A stretch of 64,000 bases of DNA, taken from assembly GCA_041398705.1 (NCBI GenBank), contig JAWKUI010000008.1:151077-215076 (forward strand), given 5' to 3'. This DNA is from NORP259 sp041398705. Its GTDB lineage: Bacteria > Planctomycetota > UBA1135 > GCA-002686595. Under the pieces are notes generated by a model. That model did not search any database and was not told the origin of the DNA. It was given only the letters and a program-made list of their open reading frames with translations. The first letter of the stretch is position 1, and every line of letters starts with the position of its first letter. Positions 1 through 7,782 of the stretch are shown here, piece by piece. Position numbers and translations under genes: made by a program.

Positions 1-136
1 GTTGGCGGTTTTGGTGAATGCGGATGCGGAGGCGCGGCACGGCGCGGTGGCGGGCGCGCTGGACGGCATCCGCATGTCGGGACAGGACAAGGTGTTCCTC
101 GCAGGGCAGGGAGGGAGCCCCGTTGAAGCACACTGA
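1..136 (+). CDS. exbD: ExbD/TolR-family transport protein, C-terminal end (5' truncated)
   Basis: The frame starting at base 2 is open from the window edge to TGA at 134-136 and gives about 44 residues. The segment VLVNADAEARHGAV followed by a predicted helix and KVFLAG matches the periplasmic C-terminal fold of ExbD/TolR, where a strand with an Asp is followed by a helix and a final strand. ExbD is the periplasmic partner of ExbB in the proton-driven motor that energises TonB. The stop overlaps the start of the TonB gene by 14 bases, which fits an exbB-exbD-tonB operon entering from the left. The rest of the gene lies outside the window, so the call rests on the tail and the neighbour. Confidence 0.72.
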   Translation, partial: LAVLVNADAEARHGAVAGALDGIRMSGQDKVFLAGQGGSPVEAH

Positions 137-890
137 ATGGACTTCGTCGCTGGCCCTGGCGGCTATTGGGCACGCCCTTGTCCTGGCGGCCGGGGGGGGC
201 TGGTTCGTTGCGAAGGAACCCCCGCAAGTCGCACGGCAGGCCAAGGAATCGCCGATGTCGGTTGCTATGCTCGATGCACAGCGGGTGCAAGAGATCCTCA
301 ATCCCGCCCCCGCGCCGCTGGCCCCTGCGCTGCGCCAAGTGCCACGGCCCCCGCAACCGTCCGAGTTGATTGCGACCCAAGCTCCGAGCTTCCAGCCATT
401 GGATTTGGCCTTGCCCATGACAACCGCAACGGCTGTTGATCTTCCCGCCATGGAGCCAATCGAAGCTCGGGGCACTGCCCGACGCGAACGGCTGCAGGCT
501 CCGCCGGTGCCCATCGAACCGCCTGCCGTCGAGGGAGCGAGCGAGCCGATGGAATCCGTTGCCACTCCAGATTCTCCTCCGGCCCGATCCGCTACAGAAG
601 CCGAACCTCCGCCCCTGGCCCCCAATGCTGTGATTGTGCGGCGCCCGCCCTTGGTGTATCCGCCCGCTGCCCGACGCGCGGGTATCGAAGGTCGCGCTTC
701 GGTGGGAATGGAGATCGGCAGCGATGGCAAGGTCGCGAAGGTATGGTTGCTTACCAGCACCGGCCAGGCCGTGCTGGACCGGGCCGCCCTCGAAAATGTC
801 GAACGTTGGCGCTTCGAACCCACTTCCATCCCCGGAGGTGGCCGCTTCCGTCAGACGATCACATTCGAATTGCGGCGCACATCTCGATAG
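123..890 (+). CDS. tonB: TonB-family energy transducer
   Basis: This 255-residue protein has a short cytoplasmic N-terminus, one membrane helix at about residues 9-30, a long Pro/Ala/Glu-rich periplasmic spacer, and a C-terminal TonB domain over the last ~80 residues (PPLVYPPAARRAGIEG, then VERWRFEPT). TonB carries energy from the ExbBD motor to outer-membrane receptors. The chosen start is TTG at 123, preceded at good spacing by AGGGAGGGAG and overlapping the exbD stop. An upstream ATG at 18 is in frame, but it would add an Arg-rich stretch that is simply the exbD sequence in another frame. The gene is followed by palindromic element P1. Confidence 0.85.
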   Translation: MKHTEWTSSLALAAIGHALVLAAGGGWFVAKEPPQVARQAKESPMSVAMLDAQRVQEILNPAPAPLAPALRQVPRPPQPSELIATQAPSFQPLDLALPMTTATAVDLPAMEPIEARGTARRERLQAPPVPIEPPAVEGASEPMESVATPDSPPARSATEAEPPPLAPNAVIVRRPPLVYPPAARRAGIEGRASVGMEIGSDGKVAKVWLLTSTGQAVLDRAALENVERWRFEPTSIPGGGRFRQTITFELRRTSR

Positions 891-913
891 AGTGAGAACT
901 CCTGAGCAGTTGG

Positions 914-1041
914 CCGCTGAATGGTGTTACGTACGGAAGCGGGCGAGTTGCGCAGCATTCGTCGGTGGCCGGAACGACCACCCCACACGACGAATAACGT
1001 GACAACTTAAACCCGCTTCCGTACGTAACACAATTCAGCGG
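914..1041. repeat. Long palindromic element, copy P1
   Basis: Inverted-repeat element between the convergent tonB and threonine dehydratase genes. The right half (GAATAACG near 991, then the arm to TACGTAACA at about 1030) is close to the family consensus. The left half is decayed between 940 and 955. The inner stem is closed by a GAA loop at 972-974. The outermost 8 bases (CCGCTGAA) are inverted on both sides and unique to this copy. A weaker inverted match (about 17 of 23 positions, counting those 8) extends on the right into the last codons of the minus-strand gene, whose stop (1042-1044) abuts the element. Confidence 0.85.
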
Positions 1042-2058
1042 TCAGTCGCCCAGGAGCTCCATTCCCCGCGAAAGCTCGCGGGTGTAGCTCTGATGGTCGA
1101 TGTTGCTGCCGCAGGTGATCACGCAGACTTGCTTGCCGGCGACCCGCGCTTTCAACGGGCCGAGCAGGCCGGCCAGGGCCGTTGCGCCGGCGGGTTCGGT
1201 GGCGAGCTTGAGGTAGCGGAAGTAGATCGCCATCGCCCGGCGGATCTCGTCGTCTTCGACGCGCACGACGTCATCCAGGAACTGCTTGCACAGGCCGAAG
1301 GAGTACGGGGCAGCGTGGGGGGCGCCGAGGCTGTCGGCGATGGTCGTCACCGCCGGGATCGATTCGCATTGGCCGCTTTGGAACGAGCGATAGAGGCTGT
1401 CCGCACCGAAGGGCTCGACTCCGAAACACTGGGCGTGGGGCAAGAGGCGCTTGACGACGCTTGCGATGCCCGCGGCCATGCCGCCGCCGCCCACCGGGAT
1501 GATGATGGCCTCGAGTTCGGGCATCTGTTCGACGATCTCCCAGCCCATGGTCGCGGTGCCCAGGGCGATCGATTCGCCTTCGTAGGGGTGGATCAGGGTG
1601 CGTTGTTCGCCTTCTTGTAGTTCGCGCGCCATGGCGAACGCTTCGTTCATGTCGGCGGCGAGGATCACTTCGGCACCGTAGGCCAGGCAGCCGGCGCGGC
1701 GCGCGGGGCTGGCGGTGCTGGGCATGATGACCTTGGCCGAGGTGCCGAGCACACCGGCGGCGAAACTCACCGCCATGGCATGGTTGCCCTGGCTGACGGC
1801 TACCACGCCGTGGCTCAGTTGAGCGGGATCCAAGGCTCCGATCGCGGTCAACGCGCCGCGGGCCTTGAAGCTGCCCGCGTGTTGCAGCAGTTCGAGCTTG
1901 AAGCTGACTTTGGTGCCCTTCTCGGTAAACGAACGGGCGCTGCGGCCGCGCCACGGCCACAGGGGGGTGCGCAGCACGACGCGTGCGAGGGCCTTGTGCT
2001 GTTCGTGGACCCGCTCGAGATCCGGCGGGATGGCCGGCGGGATGCTGGATTCGGTCAT
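1042..2058 (-). CDS. Threonine dehydratase-like PLP enzyme
   Basis: A 338-residue fold-type II PLP enzyme, about the length of catabolic or biodegradative threonine/serine dehydratases and lacking the C-terminal ACT regulatory domain of biosynthetic IlvA. The PLP lysine is in SFKARGA (Lys65), VSQGNHA is the substrate loop, and VGGGGMAAG is the glycine-rich phosphate cup. Expected reaction: L-threonine (or serine) to 2-oxobutyrate (or pyruvate) and ammonia. Family members also include serine racemases and hydroxyaspartate dehydratases, which cannot be separated by eye. Its stop codon directly abuts palindromic element P1. Confidence 0.8.
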   Translation of the reverse strand: MTESSIPPAIPPDLERVHEQHKALARVVLRTPLWPWRGRSARSFTEKGTKVSFKLELLQHAGSFKARGALTAIGALDPAQLSHGVVAVSQGNHAMAVSFAAGVLGTSAKVIMPSTASPARRAGCLAYGAEVILAADMNEAFAMARELQEGEQRTLIHPYEGESIALGTATMGWEIVEQMPELEAIIIPVGGGGMAAGIASVVKRLLPHAQCFGVEPFGADSLYRSFQSGQCESIPAVTTIADSLGAPHAAPYSFGLCKQFLDDVVRVEDDEIRRAMAIYFRYLKLATEPAGATALAGLLGPLKARVAGKQVCVITCGSNIDHQSYTRELSRGMELLGD

Positions 2059-2214
2059 GGGGGGGCAGGCTCAGGCAGGTTCGTCGACGGGCGTGCGGAA
2101 GGCGCGATCCGCCGGTTGCAAGGCGAACATTCTCCCACACTTCCGGTCGGCGGAGCTTCGGGAAAATCCACCCGTCTGGCTTTCCTTGGGCCGGGACGGG
2201 CGGATACTGGGTCC

Positions 2215-3594
2215 ATGGCTGAGATTGCCTTCCACGGTGCCGCCGGCACGGTGACCGGTTCGCGCACCCTGCTGAAGGCGGGCGGGCGGCAGGTCCTGGT
2301 CGACTGCGGTTTGTTCCAGGGGTCCCGCGAGCTGCGCGACCGCAATTGGGCTCGGCCCGGCTTCGACCCCGCCGGTCTCGATGCGGTACTGCTGACCCAT
2401 GCCCACATCGACCATTCCGGCTACCTGCCGCGGCTGGTTCGCGAGGGGTATCGCGGGCCGATCCATTGCACTCCGGCCACGGCGGACCTTCTGGAGCTTC
2501 TTTTGGAGGACTCCGCGCGGATCCAGGAGGAGGATGCGGAGTACGCCAACAAAAAGGGCTACTCCAAGCATCAGCCGGCGTTGCCCTTGTACACAGAAGA
2601 CGACGCGAAGCAGGTCATCCGGCAGCTCGAAGTGGGGGATTTCCTCGACTGGCACGAGCTGGAAGGCGGCTTGCGTTTCCGGTGGAAACACGCGGGGCAC
2701 ATCATCGGTTCGGGAATGATCGAAGCGGAGTTGCCCAAGGCCGGGGGAGTCGTGCGGTGCCTGCTGAGTGGGGACATCGGCCGGTACGACGCGCCGCTGG
2801 TGGGGGATCCCAGCGAACCGGATCCCTGCGATGTGCTGGTCATCGAATCCACCTACGGGGACCGCGGGCACCCGCACGGATCGGTGCGCGATCAGTTGCG
2901 GGTCGAACTGCTGGCTTTGATCGAAAGCGGCGGCACTATGCTGGTGCCCAGCTTCGCGGTCGGGCGGGCGCAGCAACTTGTCTACCTGCTGCACGAGATC
3001 ATGCAAGCGGAGGGTCTCTCCGTGCCAATCCACCTCGACAGCCCGATGGCGGTCGATACGACCAAGATCTATCGGCGGTATCCCGAGGAACACGGCCTCG
3101 AGGACATGCAACTGCGCACTGCGGGCAACGTGCTCTACGGCGAGGGTGTATTCCTGCACAAGACGCGGGAGGATTCGATGCGGCTCAACGATCTGCAGGG
3201 GCCGCGGGTGATCATCTCCAGCAGCGGCATGCTTACCGGCGGCCGCGTGCTGCACCATCTGCGTCGGCTTGCTCCGGAGGCGAAGAACCGCATCGTGTTG
3301 GCGGGGTACCAGGCCCACGGCACGCGGGGGCGCCGGCTGCAAGATGGCGAGCCTTTCGTGCGCGTGCACGGCATGGATGTGCCGGTGCGCGCGACCGTGG
3401 CATCGGTCAGCGGCATGTCCGCACACGCCGACAGCGATCAGTTGATCCGCTGGGTGCACTCGCTACAACCCCCGCGGGTCACCTATGTCACCCACGGCGA
3501 ACCGCATTCGGCAAGGGCCCTGGCCGAGCGTCTCGAGCAGGAATTGGGCCATCATTGCGTCATCCCCCGTCATGAAGAACGATTTGAACTCTGA
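2215..3594 (+). CDS. MBL-fold beta-CASP ribonuclease (YSH1/CPSF73-like)
   Basis: A 459-residue metallo-beta-lactamase-fold protein. The zinc motif THAHIDHSG is at residues 61-69 (His62, His64, Asp66, His67). It is followed by a second metal histidine in HAGHIIGSG, a GDIGR segment, a beta-CASP domain (SFAVGRAQQL, LDSPMAVD) and the C-terminal RMMBL segment with SGMSAHAD and THGEPHSA. This order is that of bacterial TTHA0252-type RNases and eukaryotic CPSF73, so a cytoplasmic role in RNA cleavage or decay is expected. The ATG at 2215 gives the normal N-terminus; longer in-frame starts would run back across the divergent gene. The following gene starts within or just after its end. Confidence 0.88.
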   Translation: MAEIAFHGAAGTVTGSRTLLKAGGRQVLVDCGLFQGSRELRDRNWARPGFDPAGLDAVLLTHAHIDHSGYLPRLVREGYRGPIHCTPATADLLELLLEDSARIQEEDAEYANKKGYSKHQPALPLYTEDDAKQVIRQLEVGDFLDWHELEGGLRFRWKHAGHIIGSGMIEAELPKAGGVVRCLLSGDIGRYDAPLVGDPSEPDPCDVLVIESTYGDRGHPHGSVRDQLRVELLALIESGGTMLVPSFAVGRAQQLVYLLHEIMQAEGLSVPIHLDSPMAVDTTKIYRRYPEEHGLEDMQLRTAGNVLYGEGVFLHKTREDSMRLNDLQGPRVIISSSGMLTGGRVLHHLRRLAPEAKNRIVLAGYQAHGTRGRRLQDGEPFVRVHGMDVPVRATVASVSGMSAHADSDQLIRWVHSLQPPRVTYVTHGEPHSARALAERLEQELGHHCVIPRHEERFEL

Positions 3595-3598
3595 TTGG

Positions 3599-5932
3599 AT
3601 GGCCCGACTGCGCGCTGCGACCCTGGGTTGCGCGTTGTGCTTCGGCCTTCTCACGGTTGTACCGGGTCAAGATCTGGATCCGGGCCTGCGCGACAAGGAT
3701 CCCGCTGCGCGCGAATCCGCAGTCGAACGCCTTACCACCGCTGGCGGGGACAAAGCCCCGGCCTGGCTCTTGAAAGCCGCACAAGACAAGGATTGGGGCG
3801 TTGCCCTCGCGGGTTTGCGGGGATTGCAGCAGCATGGCACCAGCAAAGAGGTCAAGGATCTGATGGACCTGGCGGTGGAAGCGCCGTTGCTTCAGATGCG
3901 CATGGTCGCCGCGGGTGCCTTGGCCAAGGCGGACGGGGATGAGGCTGCGCAGCAGCTCTACAAGAAGTTGAACAACAAGAAGACGCGCATTGCCGTACTT
4001 GGGGCCCTGGAGGCCCTGGCGGCGTTCGGCGTGCATCCGGAAGATACCGAAGCCATCCAGAAGCTCCTGCAGAACAAGGACGTGGAACTGCACGTTCCGG
4101 CGCCGCCGGCCTGGCTGGCCTGCGCGCGCCCCGGGTCGAAGCAGGCGGTGCTCGAGACCCTGCTCTCGAATGAACGCCTGTTGGTTCGCACGGGAGCACT
4201 CGAAGTCCTCGCGGCGGATCCAGACGTCGCGTGTATCGATGGGCTGCTGACCTTCTTGTCCTCCGATGGCGCAGTGTCGGCGGTCGAGGCCCGCAGGGCG
4301 ATTCCGGCCTTGGCCGCGTGCCTCGGGGCGGCTGAGGCGGGGGAGGCGCGCGATTCGCTGCTCAAGCGGTTGCGCGCAGCCTGTCGCGATGGATCGCTGC
4401 GGGGTGCTGCGTATCCACTCTGCGTGCAGCAGGCGGGCAACACGGGAGTGTTGACGGCGGAGCAGGTGCTCGCCGAGCTTGAGGCGGTGCTCGGTGACCT
4501 TAAGACCCCTGGCAGGGGGGCCGCCTATCGAATCCTGGCCCAAATCGGAAGCACGGCGGCGGACGAGATCCTGCGCAAGGCCGTAAGCAGGGAACGGGCT
4601 CCGGGGGCCCTGCAAGCCTTGGCGGAAAGCCTGGCTGCCCGCCGGCTGGTCACCGGGGACGAGGTGCCGGAGGCTTTGGGCCGAATCCTGGCGTCCGGGG
4701 AGGGCAAAGGGCCGGACCACGAAGCCCTGTGCGTGGCGTTGAGCGAACCCGAGCTAAAGGGCGTGGATGAGGCGCTCGTCGGCGCAGCCACCTCGTCGGA
4801 TGGGGCCCTGGTGCTGACCGGCATCGTGGCGGTGGGTAAGGCGCGCGTCGAGGGGGCATTCGGATTCCTGCGCACCGCTTCGGAGAACCGCGAGTGGCGC
4901 GTGCGCGGCGCGGCGGCGACGGCTTTGATGCACTTGGCCACAGCGGAGGCCTTCGAGCGTTTGATGGAGATGCTCAAGGACGAGGATCCGTCGGTGGCGC
5001 TCACGGCGGAACGGGGCCTGCAACGCATGGCCGGGCGTGAGGGGCAGGGGCCACCGCCGAAGGGTTGGGGCGCCTGGTGGGCGGAGCATCGCGATGCGGC
5101 GCAACTACGCCAGCGGGAGCGGGCCCTGCGGGACCACGAGAAGTACGGCTACCAGGTGCCGGATGCGCTGATCTATTCGGGCCTCGACGTGGTCGTGGTG
5201 CCGGGTCGTGGGGATCACATTGAGTCCGTTCTCCAGCGCCTGGGTATCCAATTCCGCACTATCGAAGCCGGCAAACTGGCGGCGGAAGGCCTGCATCCGA
5301 CCGCGATCCTGATCGTCGGCTGCACCGGGGAGCTTTCGCAGAGTGACCTGGAAATCGTGCGCTGGTACGTGCGCTGCGGGGGAGCCCTGTTCACCAGTTG
5401 CTGGTCCTTGACCTACACCGCCGCGGCGGCATTTCCGGGTGTTCTCGGCCAATATCAGACCCGGGACCAGGTTCTGGATCAGGTGGCCACGCACGCCGCG
5501 GCGCCGCACAGCGTGCTGCTCGATGGAGTGTTCACGACGGGCTGTCAGCCGATCTACCACCTGGAAGGGGCGCACTTGATCCGGGTCCTGGATGACATGC
5601 GGGCCGAGGTGCTGATCGACAGCCCGGAGGCGGCTGAGCGACACGGCAGTGGCACCATGGCCGCCTGGTTCCGCATCGGGCATGGCACGGTGCTGGATTC
5701 GGTGAACCACTACGAGCTGCAGGGGTTGGCCATGGCCACCCACATCAAGAAAGCCACCGAATTGCAGGCATTCGCCGTCAACCACCTCGGCTTGGCCCTT
5801 GCTCGGTTGCGGGAGACGGCGCGCGAAAGTTGGTGGAACGACCGCTCGGATGCGGCCAAGGAGGTGGATGACCTGTCGGCCTTCCGCCTGCTCACCAACT
5901 TCGTGCGGGAGAAACGCATGCGCGGCGATTGA
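3599..5932 (+). CDS. Secreted HEAT-repeat protein with GATase/ThuA-like C-terminal domain
   Basis: A 777-residue protein with a signal peptide (residues 1-25, ending near VVPGQ), about 500 residues of alpha-helical HEAT-like repeats (clear repeats around WRVRGAAATALMHLA), and a Rossmann-like C-terminal domain of about 250 residues containing LDVVVVPGRGDHIESVL, ILIVGCTGELSQSDLEIVRWYVRCGGALFTSC and GHGTVLDSVNHYELQ. This resembles the glutamine amidotransferase-like domains common in planctomycete secreted proteins. No catalytic triad is evident, so the role is unknown. An in-frame ATG at 3572 overlaps the previous gene by 23 bases, but ATG 3599 gives the better signal peptide. Tight spacing suggests co-transcription with the MBL nuclease. 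Confidence 0.72.
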   Translation: MARLRAATLGCALCFGLLTVVPGQDLDPGLRDKDPAARESAVERLTTAGGDKAPAWLLKAAQDKDWGVALAGLRGLQQHGTSKEVKDLMDLAVEAPLLQMRMVAAGALAKADGDEAAQQLYKKLNNKKTRIAVLGALEALAAFGVHPEDTEAIQKLLQNKDVELHVPAPPAWLACARPGSKQAVLETLLSNERLLVRTGALEVLAADPDVACIDGLLTFLSSDGAVSAVEARRAIPALAACLGAAEAGEARDSLLKRLRAACRDGSLRGAAYPLCVQQAGNTGVLTAEQVLAELEAVLGDLKTPGRGAAYRILAQIGSTAADEILRKAVSRERAPGALQALAESLAARRLVTGDEVPEALGRILASGEGKGPDHEALCVALSEPELKGVDEALVGAATSSDGALVLTGIVAVGKARVEGAFGFLRTASENREWRVRGAAATALMHLATAEAFERLMEMLKDEDPSVALTAERGLQRMAGREGQGPPPKGWGAWWAEHRDAAQLRQRERALRDHEKYGYQVPDALIYSGLDVVVVPGRGDHIESVLQRLGIQFRTIEAGKLAAEGLHPTAILIVGCTGELSQSDLEIVRWYVRCGGALFTSCWSLTYTAAAAFPGVLGQYQTRDQVLDQVATHAAAPHSVLLDGVFTTGCQPIYHLEGAHLIRVLDDMRAEVLIDSPEAAERHGSGTMAAWFRIGHGTVLDSVNHYELQGLAMATHIKKATELQAFAVNHLGLALARLRETARESWWNDRSDAAKEVDDLSAFRLLTNFVREKRMRGD

Positions 5933-5962
5933 CCGCGTAGCGAGGTGGGGAAGCGAGGCCGT

Positions 5963-5979
5963 CGCCGGGGAGCCCGGCG
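5963..5979. terminator. Short GC hairpin between convergent genes
   Basis: CGCCGGG and CCCGGCG pair around a GAG loop, between the ends of the HEAT-repeat gene and the minus-strand DUF1801 gene. There is no T-tract. It may serve as a weak bidirectional terminator. Confidence 0.4.
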
Positions 5980-5994
5980 GCCCGGTGCCGAAAG

Positions 5995-6615
5995 CTATGC
6001 CTTCTTGGTAGGGGCTTTCTTCGCAGCGGGCTTCTTGGAGACAGCCTTCTTGGCCGCGGCCTTCTTCACCGGTGCTTTCGCCGCCTTCGTTTTGGTCGCG
6101 GCAGCCGTCTTGGGGGTGGTCTTTTTGGCCGCCGCCTTCTTCTGCGAGGCCGGCCGGGATGCGCCTTCGCCGAAGTGCGACTCGTAGCTGGCGATGTACT
6201 CGGCGACTTTTTGCCGTTTGATGGCACCCGCGATCACGTCGAGGGGCACATCCTCGATCTTCTTGAAGCGCACACAGGCCTTGCCCATGTCGAGCTTCTT
6301 GCCGGCGGCTTTCCATTCCTTCTGGAAACGCTCGAGTTCCTCCGGGTTCTGATAGAGGAAAAACGAGTAGAAGGCCAAGTGGTTCTTCTGGCTCGCAATG
6401 CTCGCGAACGGAAGGGGCTGGCGCGGATCGCAGTGATACCCCTTGGGATACTTCGTGTGCGGTACAAAGTACCCGATCATGCCGTACTGCATGCCTTCGG
6501 CGAATCCCTTGCCCAGGTTCTTGCGGATCGTTTCGCGCAAGGTGGAGATCGCGGCGCGGCGATCCTCGGGCAATTGGGCGAGGTACTCTTCGGGGGATTG
6601 GGCGGCGCTTTGCAT
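5995..6615 (-). CDS. DUF1801-domain protein with lysine/alanine-rich histone-like tail
   Basis: A 206-residue protein. Residues 1-140 form a DUF1801 (YdhG/CyaY-like) domain: EEYLAQLPEDRRAAISTLRETI at the start, then GMIGYFVPHTKYPKGYH and KNHLAFYSFF. The last ~55 residues are almost entirely Lys, Ala, Pro and Thr in repeated KKAAAKK units, like bacterial histone H1-type tails, and would be positively charged and disordered. DUF1801 is a small domain of uncertain function, and the tail suggests nucleic-acid binding. The domain call is fairly secure; the DNA-binding idea is inference. Confidence 0.8.
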   Translation of the reverse strand: MQSAAQSPEEYLAQLPEDRRAAISTLRETIRKNLGKGFAEGMQYGMIGYFVPHTKYPKGYHCDPRQPLPFASIASQKNHLAFYSFFLYQNPEELERFQKEWKAAGKKLDMGKACVRFKKIEDVPLDVIAGAIKRQKVAEYIASYESHFGEGASRPASQKKAAAKKTTPKTAAATKTKAAKAPVKKAAAKKAVSKKPAAKKAPTKKA

Positions 6616-6674
6616 GGCAGGAGCCTAGCCGCGGAATCCGGTTTCGGCCAGGGGGCGGTGGGCCTGGAAACGGA

Positions 6675-6708
6675 CCTGCCCCGCAACGGCGGACCGGTGC
6701 GGGGCAGG
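6675..6708 (-). terminator. Stem-loop downstream of the DUF1579/VOC gene
   Basis: CCTGCCCCGCA and TGCGGGGCAGG form an 11-bp perfect stem with a 12-base loop, 22 bases beyond the stop codon of the minus-strand gene at 6731. No clear T-run follows. Confidence 0.55.
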
Positions 6709-6730
6709 AAGATCGGCGGAGCCGGCGGGA

Positions 6731-7672
6731 TCAGCGATGCTGGTCGAACAGAATCGGGTTTCCGTCGGGGTCATTGAGCAGGAAACTGGCCGGCCCCTCT
6801 TTGCTGTCCCCGGTGGTGTCGATCACCATCTTGGCTCCGCCTTGTTTCAGCTTGCTGGCCAAGGTGCGCACATCGACAAACGAATCGATGTTTTGACCCT
6901 GCTGATCCCAGCCGGGGTTGAAGGTCAGGATGTTCTGCTCGAAGAGCCCCTGGAACAGGCCGATCACCGAATCGCCGTTGTGCAGCATGACGTACTGCTT
7001 GCCATCACCACCGAAGCGGGTGAAGCCGAGCTGGCCGTAGAACGCCTCGGAAGCGGCGAGATCCTTCACGGCCAGACTCACGGAGAAGGCACCGAGTGGC
7101 ATTTCCGCTGCCGGTGACTCCGCACGCTTCATCTGGATCTCCATGGTTTTCGTATCGCCCACGTAGAAGGTCAGCTTGTACGCGTCCTTGCCGTATTCGC
7201 CCACGGACCGGTGCTGCGCCATCTGCCCAGTCATGTCCGGCGCCATCCAATGCATGAGTATCGCGCCGGTTTTTCCGTCGCGCTCGCCTTCCATCACGTT
7301 CAGGATCGAGGACATGTTGTCCATCCACGTGCCCTGATACTTGCCGGTGGTGGGGTTGAAGCCGGTGCTGCCGTGCCCTTCGTAGGGGAAGGGCTGGCCG
7401 TCGGGGCCCATCAGGTTGCAGTGGAAATCCGATACGGTCCAGAAGGGGCCGTGTTGCCGCACGGTTTCCGTTCCGGTCGAGGTGATCGGATCCATACCCG
7501 GAATGTACAGGGTCAAGGTTCCCGCCCAATCTCCGACCTGTTGGCTGAGTTCGATGTGTTCTTTGCTCGGGCCGGGCATGTCTTGGGGCGTCGATGGGGT
7601 GAAGAGAGGAGAGCTGGCGAGGGCCAGGGACCCGGCGCACAGGATCGCGCCGGCGAGGAAGAGTTTTCGCAT
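6731..7672 (-). CDS. Exported DUF1579 + glyoxalase/VOC-fold fusion protein
   Basis: A 313-residue protein with a signal peptide (MRKLFLAGAILCAGSLALA). Residues ~35-185 match DUF1579 (GDWAGTLTLYIPG, GFNPTTGKYQGTWMD). Residues ~195-313 form a glyoxalase/VOC-like domain (FSVSLAVKDLAASEAFYGQLGF, SFLLNDPDGNPILFDQHR). VOC domains bind metals and small molecules and are found in dioxygenases, lyases and resistance proteins; the substrate here cannot be predicted. Fusion to DUF1579 and export are both unusual for a VOC protein. The start was set at ATG 7672, where the signal peptide begins. Confidence 0.75.
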   Translation of the reverse strand: MRKLFLAGAILCAGSLALASSPLFTPSTPQDMPGPSKEHIELSQQVGDWAGTLTLYIPGMDPITSTGTETVRQHGPFWTVSDFHCNLMGPDGQPFPYEGHGSTGFNPTTGKYQGTWMDNMSSILNVMEGERDGKTGAILMHWMAPDMTGQMAQHRSVGEYGKDAYKLTFYVGDTKTMEIQMKRAESPAAEMPLGAFSVSLAVKDLAASEAFYGQLGFTRFGGDGKQYVMLHNGDSVIGLFQGLFEQNILTFNPGWDQQGQNIDSFVDVRTLASKLKQGGAKMVIDTTGDSKEGPASFLLNDPDGNPILFDQHR

Positions 7673-7782
7673 CGGGGAAGAAGGGATGGGGTTGGGGGAG
7701 GGAGCGGTCTTCTTCGGGGCGCATTGTAGCGCGAGAAATGGGGAAACGTGGCAAATCGGGGCTTTGCGGGTAGGCTGGCGGA

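Noticed and set aside
18..122. Longer TonB start at ATG 18
   Set aside because: This part is the exbD coding sequence in another frame. TTG 123 has a good ribosome binding site and gives the usual TonB N-terminus.
914..1041. Sequencing adapter or amplification-chimera origin of the palindromes
   Set aside because: Arms diverge by point changes and small indels between copies, inner stems differ, and the arms match no adapter I know. Checking raw reads would settle it.
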